A stretch of 16,235 nt of DNA from Thermoplasmata archaeon (lineage in GTDB: Archaea; Thermoplasmatota; Thermoplasmata; Thermoplasmatales; Thermoplasmataceae). The stretch lies in the NCBI GenBank assembly GCA_021797055.1, contig JAKAAI010000040.1:1-16235 (forward strand). The letters are read 5' to 3'. The stretch's first letter is position 1; each line of letters opens with the position of its first letter. Both the position numbers and the translations under genes were made by a program. The notes under the pieces are model-generated. The model saw nothing but the letters and a program-made list of their open reading frames with translations. It did not search any database and had not been told where the DNA came from. This document shows, one piece after another, positions 14,638 through 16,235 of this stretch.

Positions 14638-15192
14638 ATGAATAAAAAACTGTCATCATCATCTGTCGCTATCGCGCTTCTCCTCCTGGCATTTATTCCT
14701 GCAATAGCATCTGCTTCAACTCCACCACTGCCTCCGGAACCTACTTCCCTCCCCTCGATCCCATACATGTACAATGGTACAATATACAGTGTCGTTTCGA
14801 GCGACTGGATAACTGATATCAATACAGTATACAACAGCAAATCGTATGTTTCCTATAACTGGACCGGTAACGCAACTGAGGATCTGATCCTGTTTGATTT
14901 GAGTTATACAGGTTTAAATCCATACGGACAGCAGATAATTGAGAAGCTCTCTGAGATAGGTGCACCATCCACAGCTAATTTCACGAAAGCTTTCAATGAT
15001 ACAAAGAACCTGCCTTCACAGATTAAAGATTTCACTAACATTCAGGCCCTTGATTCTGGTGCTTATCCAGGTTTTTCATGGTCTGTGCCGAAGATCAAGA
15101 AACCGGTGACCGAGGATATCTATGTTGGAGTATTGGTAGCAATAGTAGCCTCTATTTTTGTCCTGTATTTCGTTTTCAACAGAAGACGTTAA
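14638..15192 (+). CDS. Small secreted, membrane-anchored protein, function unknown
   Basis: I do not recognise this 184-residue protein. It has a clear signal peptide (MNKK then a hydrophobic core, cleavage likely after A26 in I-A-S-A-S), a Pro-rich spacer (TPPLPPEPTSLPS), an outer domain of about 120 residues with several N-X-S/T sequons (NGT, NWT, NAT, NFT, NDT), and a C-terminal helix (about 160-180) ending in F-N-R-R-R, so it is anchored with the N-terminal part outside. There are no cysteines and no visible catalytic motif. The architecture resembles small archaeal envelope or binding proteins. The start is the first ATG and makes a proper signal peptide. A 140-bp gap with a strong inverted repeat precedes it, suggesting it is controlled separately from its neighbours. 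The UbiX gene follows 45 bp later. Confidence 0.7.
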   Translation: MNKKLSSSSVAIALLLLAFIPAIASASTPPLPPEPTSLPSIPYMYNGTIYSVVSSDWITDINTVYNSKSYVSYNWTGNATEDLILFDLSYTGLNPYGQQIIEKLSEIGAPSTANFTKAFNDTKNLPSQIKDFTNIQALDSGAYPGFSWSVPKIKKPVTEDIYVGVLVAIVASIFVLYFVFNRRR

Positions 15193-15237
15193 GCACAGAT
15201 TCACGATTAAGACAACAGATAAATACGGAATCAATTT

Positions 15238-15816
15238 ATGGCGGTTGATCGAATGCAGGATAGATTTGTTGTCGGGGTAACCGGAGGCTCTGGAACCATA
15301 TTGGCTCTGAGGCTTCTGGAAAACCTGAAAAACTATGAAACACATCTTGTAATAAGCGAAAATGCCAAGACGGTAATGGCAGAAGAAACTGGTTTCCCTG
15401 CTGAAAGGATGCTGAGTCTTGCGACCTATACTTATGACGACAAGGACATTGCGGCAAAAGTTAGTTCTGGGAGCTTTATATTCAATGCGCTGGTGGTGAT
15501 ACCGTGCAGCATTTCAACTCTAGGAAAAATTGCATCAGGAATATCAGACACGCTGACTACAAGGGCATGCGCAGTCGCCTTGAAAGAGAGGAGGAGAATG
15601 ATTCTTGTTCCAAGGGAGATGCCATACAGCACAATAGTTCTTGAAAACATGCACAAGCTCTCACTCGCGGGCGCAATTATTGCAGCGGCAAGCCCTGGGT
15701 ATTATACAAAACCAAAAACAGTCGACGACATGGTTAACTTCGTTGTGAGCCGCGTCCTTGATCTGATGGGTGTCGAAAACTCACTCATAAGAAGATGGAG
15801 ATCTGGTGACTCGTAG
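15238..15816 (+). CDS. ubiX: UbiX-family flavin prenyltransferase
   Basis: It attaches a dimethylallyl group to FMN, making the prenylated FMN cofactor used by UbiD-type decarboxylases; cytosolic. The 192-residue chain has the family's full set of marks: G-V-T-G-G-S-G (13-19) for FMN phosphate, D-I-A-A-K-V-S-S-G-S-F (70-80), V-I-P-C-S-I-S-T-L (87-95), I-A-S-G-I-S-D (98-104), A-L-K-E-R-R-R (114-120), V-P-R-E-M-P (124-129) and P-G-Y-Y-T-K-P (153-159). The start is uncertain. The longest form begins at 15238, but ATG 15253 (residue 6) fits both the family N-terminus and a GATAAATA element at 15218-15225 slightly better. No UbiD gene is in the window, so the client enzyme must lie elsewhere. Its 3' end overlaps the Mut7-C gene by 11 bp. 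Confidence 0.93.
   Translation: MAVDRMQDRFVVGVTGGSGTILALRLLENLKNYETHLVISENAKTVMAEETGFPAERMLSLATYTYDDKDIAAKVSSGSFIFNALVVIPCSISTLGKIASGISDTLTTRACAVALKERRRMILVPREMPYSTIVLENMHKLSLAGAIIAAASPGYYTKPKTVDDMVNFVVSRVLDLMGVENSLIRRWRSGDS
15797..15800 (+). promoter_or_regulatory. Shine-Dalgarno deciding the GTG start of the Mut7-C gene
   Basis: GGAG sits five bases before GTG 15806, within the end of the UbiX gene. It supports the GTG over the internal ATG at 15833, which would lose a conserved Asp. Confidence 0.5.
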
Positions 15817-16235
15817 ATATTTCACAGACCATATGTTAGGTAGATTGACGAGATGGATGAGGCTGCTAGGTCTTGACACCGAATACGCGAGCGCCGATCT
15901 GGATGATTCAACAATTGCGAAAAAGTGCGAGGAGACAGGCAGAATCCTGCTGACAAGAGATAGAGAGCTGCATCGCAGAAGTGGAAGTTCTATCCTGATA
16001 GAATCAACCGATCATATCGATCAGATAAGACAGGTTATCAGGACGATCAAACTGGATGAGGAGCTGTACTTTACAAGGTGCCCGGCATGTAATGCTGTGT
16101 TGGAAGACGTACCCTCAATATCTGTAAGAGGAAGTATTCCCGAGGGAGTAATTGACCGGCACCAAACTGTAATGAAATGCCCCGATTGCGGAAAGATATA
16201 CTGGAAAGGCGATCACTACAGGAATATACTGAAGA
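15806..16235 (+). CDS. Mut7-C RNAse (PIN-like) domain protein with zinc ribbon, cut at 3' end
   Basis: It runs off the right edge after 143 codons, probably nearly complete. The GTG start gives M-T-R-R-Y-F-T-D-H-M-L-G-R-L-T-R-W-M, matching the Mut7-C/COG1656 pattern F-x-x-D-x-M-L-G-x-L-x-x-W. D8 and D52 (in I-L-L-T-R-D-R-E-L) are the expected acidic residues of its PIN-like nuclease fold. C92-x-x-C95 and C125-x-x-C128, followed by Y-W-K-G-D-H-Y, form a zinc ribbon. The family is named for similarity to the C-terminus of Mut-7 exonuclease and is predicted to act on RNA; activity is not shown by sequence. Starting at ATG 15833 would drop D8. It overlaps the UbiX stop by 11 bp and is presumably translated from the same mRNA. 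Confidence 0.85.
   Translation, partial: MTRRYFTDHMLGRLTRWMRLLGLDTEYASADLDDSTIAKKCEETGRILLTRDRELHRRSGSSILIESTDHIDQIRQVIRTIKLDEELYFTRCPACNAVLEDVPSISVRGSIPEGVIDRHQTVMKCPDCGKIYWKGDHYRNILK

Noticed and set aside
14592..14840. 82-codon minus-strand open frame across the start of the small surface-protein gene
   Set aside because: It lies antisense to a signal-peptide coding sequence and has no motif or promoter of its own.
1..16235. CRISPR arrays, tRNA or rRNA genes, insertion sequences, attachment sites
   Set aside because: No regularly spaced repeats, cloverleaf-like segments, transposase or integrase frames, or paired terminal repeats were seen by eye on either strand.

Overview
The window looks like a stretch of an archaeal chromosome, most likely from the Thermoplasmatales or a close relative. 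The reasons are an archaeal RadA recombinase, a type II (archaeal) glyceraldehyde-3-phosphate dehydrogenase, a HTH-ACT amino-acid regulator, a Mut7-C zinc-ribbon protein, AGA/AGG and ATA-rich codon use, and secreted proteins full of N-X-S/T sequons. Apparent TATA boxes about 26 bp upstream of lead-gene start codons (leaderless transcripts) point the same way. The assignment rests on recognised families, not on a database search. I see no tRNA, rRNA, CRISPR array or insertion sequence. No stretch over about 150 bp lacks a gene.

Layout. Positions 1-1632 (minus strand) hold a nucleotidyltransferase-fold protein, a family 2-like glycosyltransferase whose start overlaps it by 4 bp, and the first 23 codons of an aldo/keto reductase running off the left edge. 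Positions 1747-3973 (plus) hold a small four-helix membrane protein and a cytosolic M61-family metallopeptidase with a PDZ domain. Positions 3976-6498 (minus, meeting the peptidase tail to tail with 2 bp between) form a compact GAPDH-radA-ACT regulator operon. Here radA most likely starts at a TTG that overlaps the GAPDH stop codon.

Positions 6617-12821 form a divergent pair. A GT-C type membrane glycosyltransferase with a C-terminal ectodomain is on the minus strand. On the plus strand is a 1238-residue, heavily sequon-bearing surface protein whose single C-terminal helix is followed by a basic cytosolic tail that reads like a winged helix-turn-helix. A hairpin-like inverted repeat lies between them. 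Positions 12854-14497 encode an Old Yellow Enzyme/2,4-dienoyl-CoA reductase-like flavoprotein with an abbreviated C-terminal half. Positions 14638-15192 encode a small secreted, membrane-anchored protein, with a strong 10-bp inverted repeat in front. Positions 15238-16235 hold a UbiX flavin prenyltransferase overlapped by a Mut7-C protein cut by the right edge.

How it fits together. The glycosyltransferases and the two secreted proteins suggest cell-envelope glycoprotein work. RadA with GAPDH and the ACT regulator is a housekeeping operon of mixed function. The most unusual element is the giant surface protein with a putative DNA-binding tail, a candidate one-component envelope sensor. Lead genes appear leaderless, while genes inside operons carry Shine-Dalgarno motifs; this contrast helped decide several starts.
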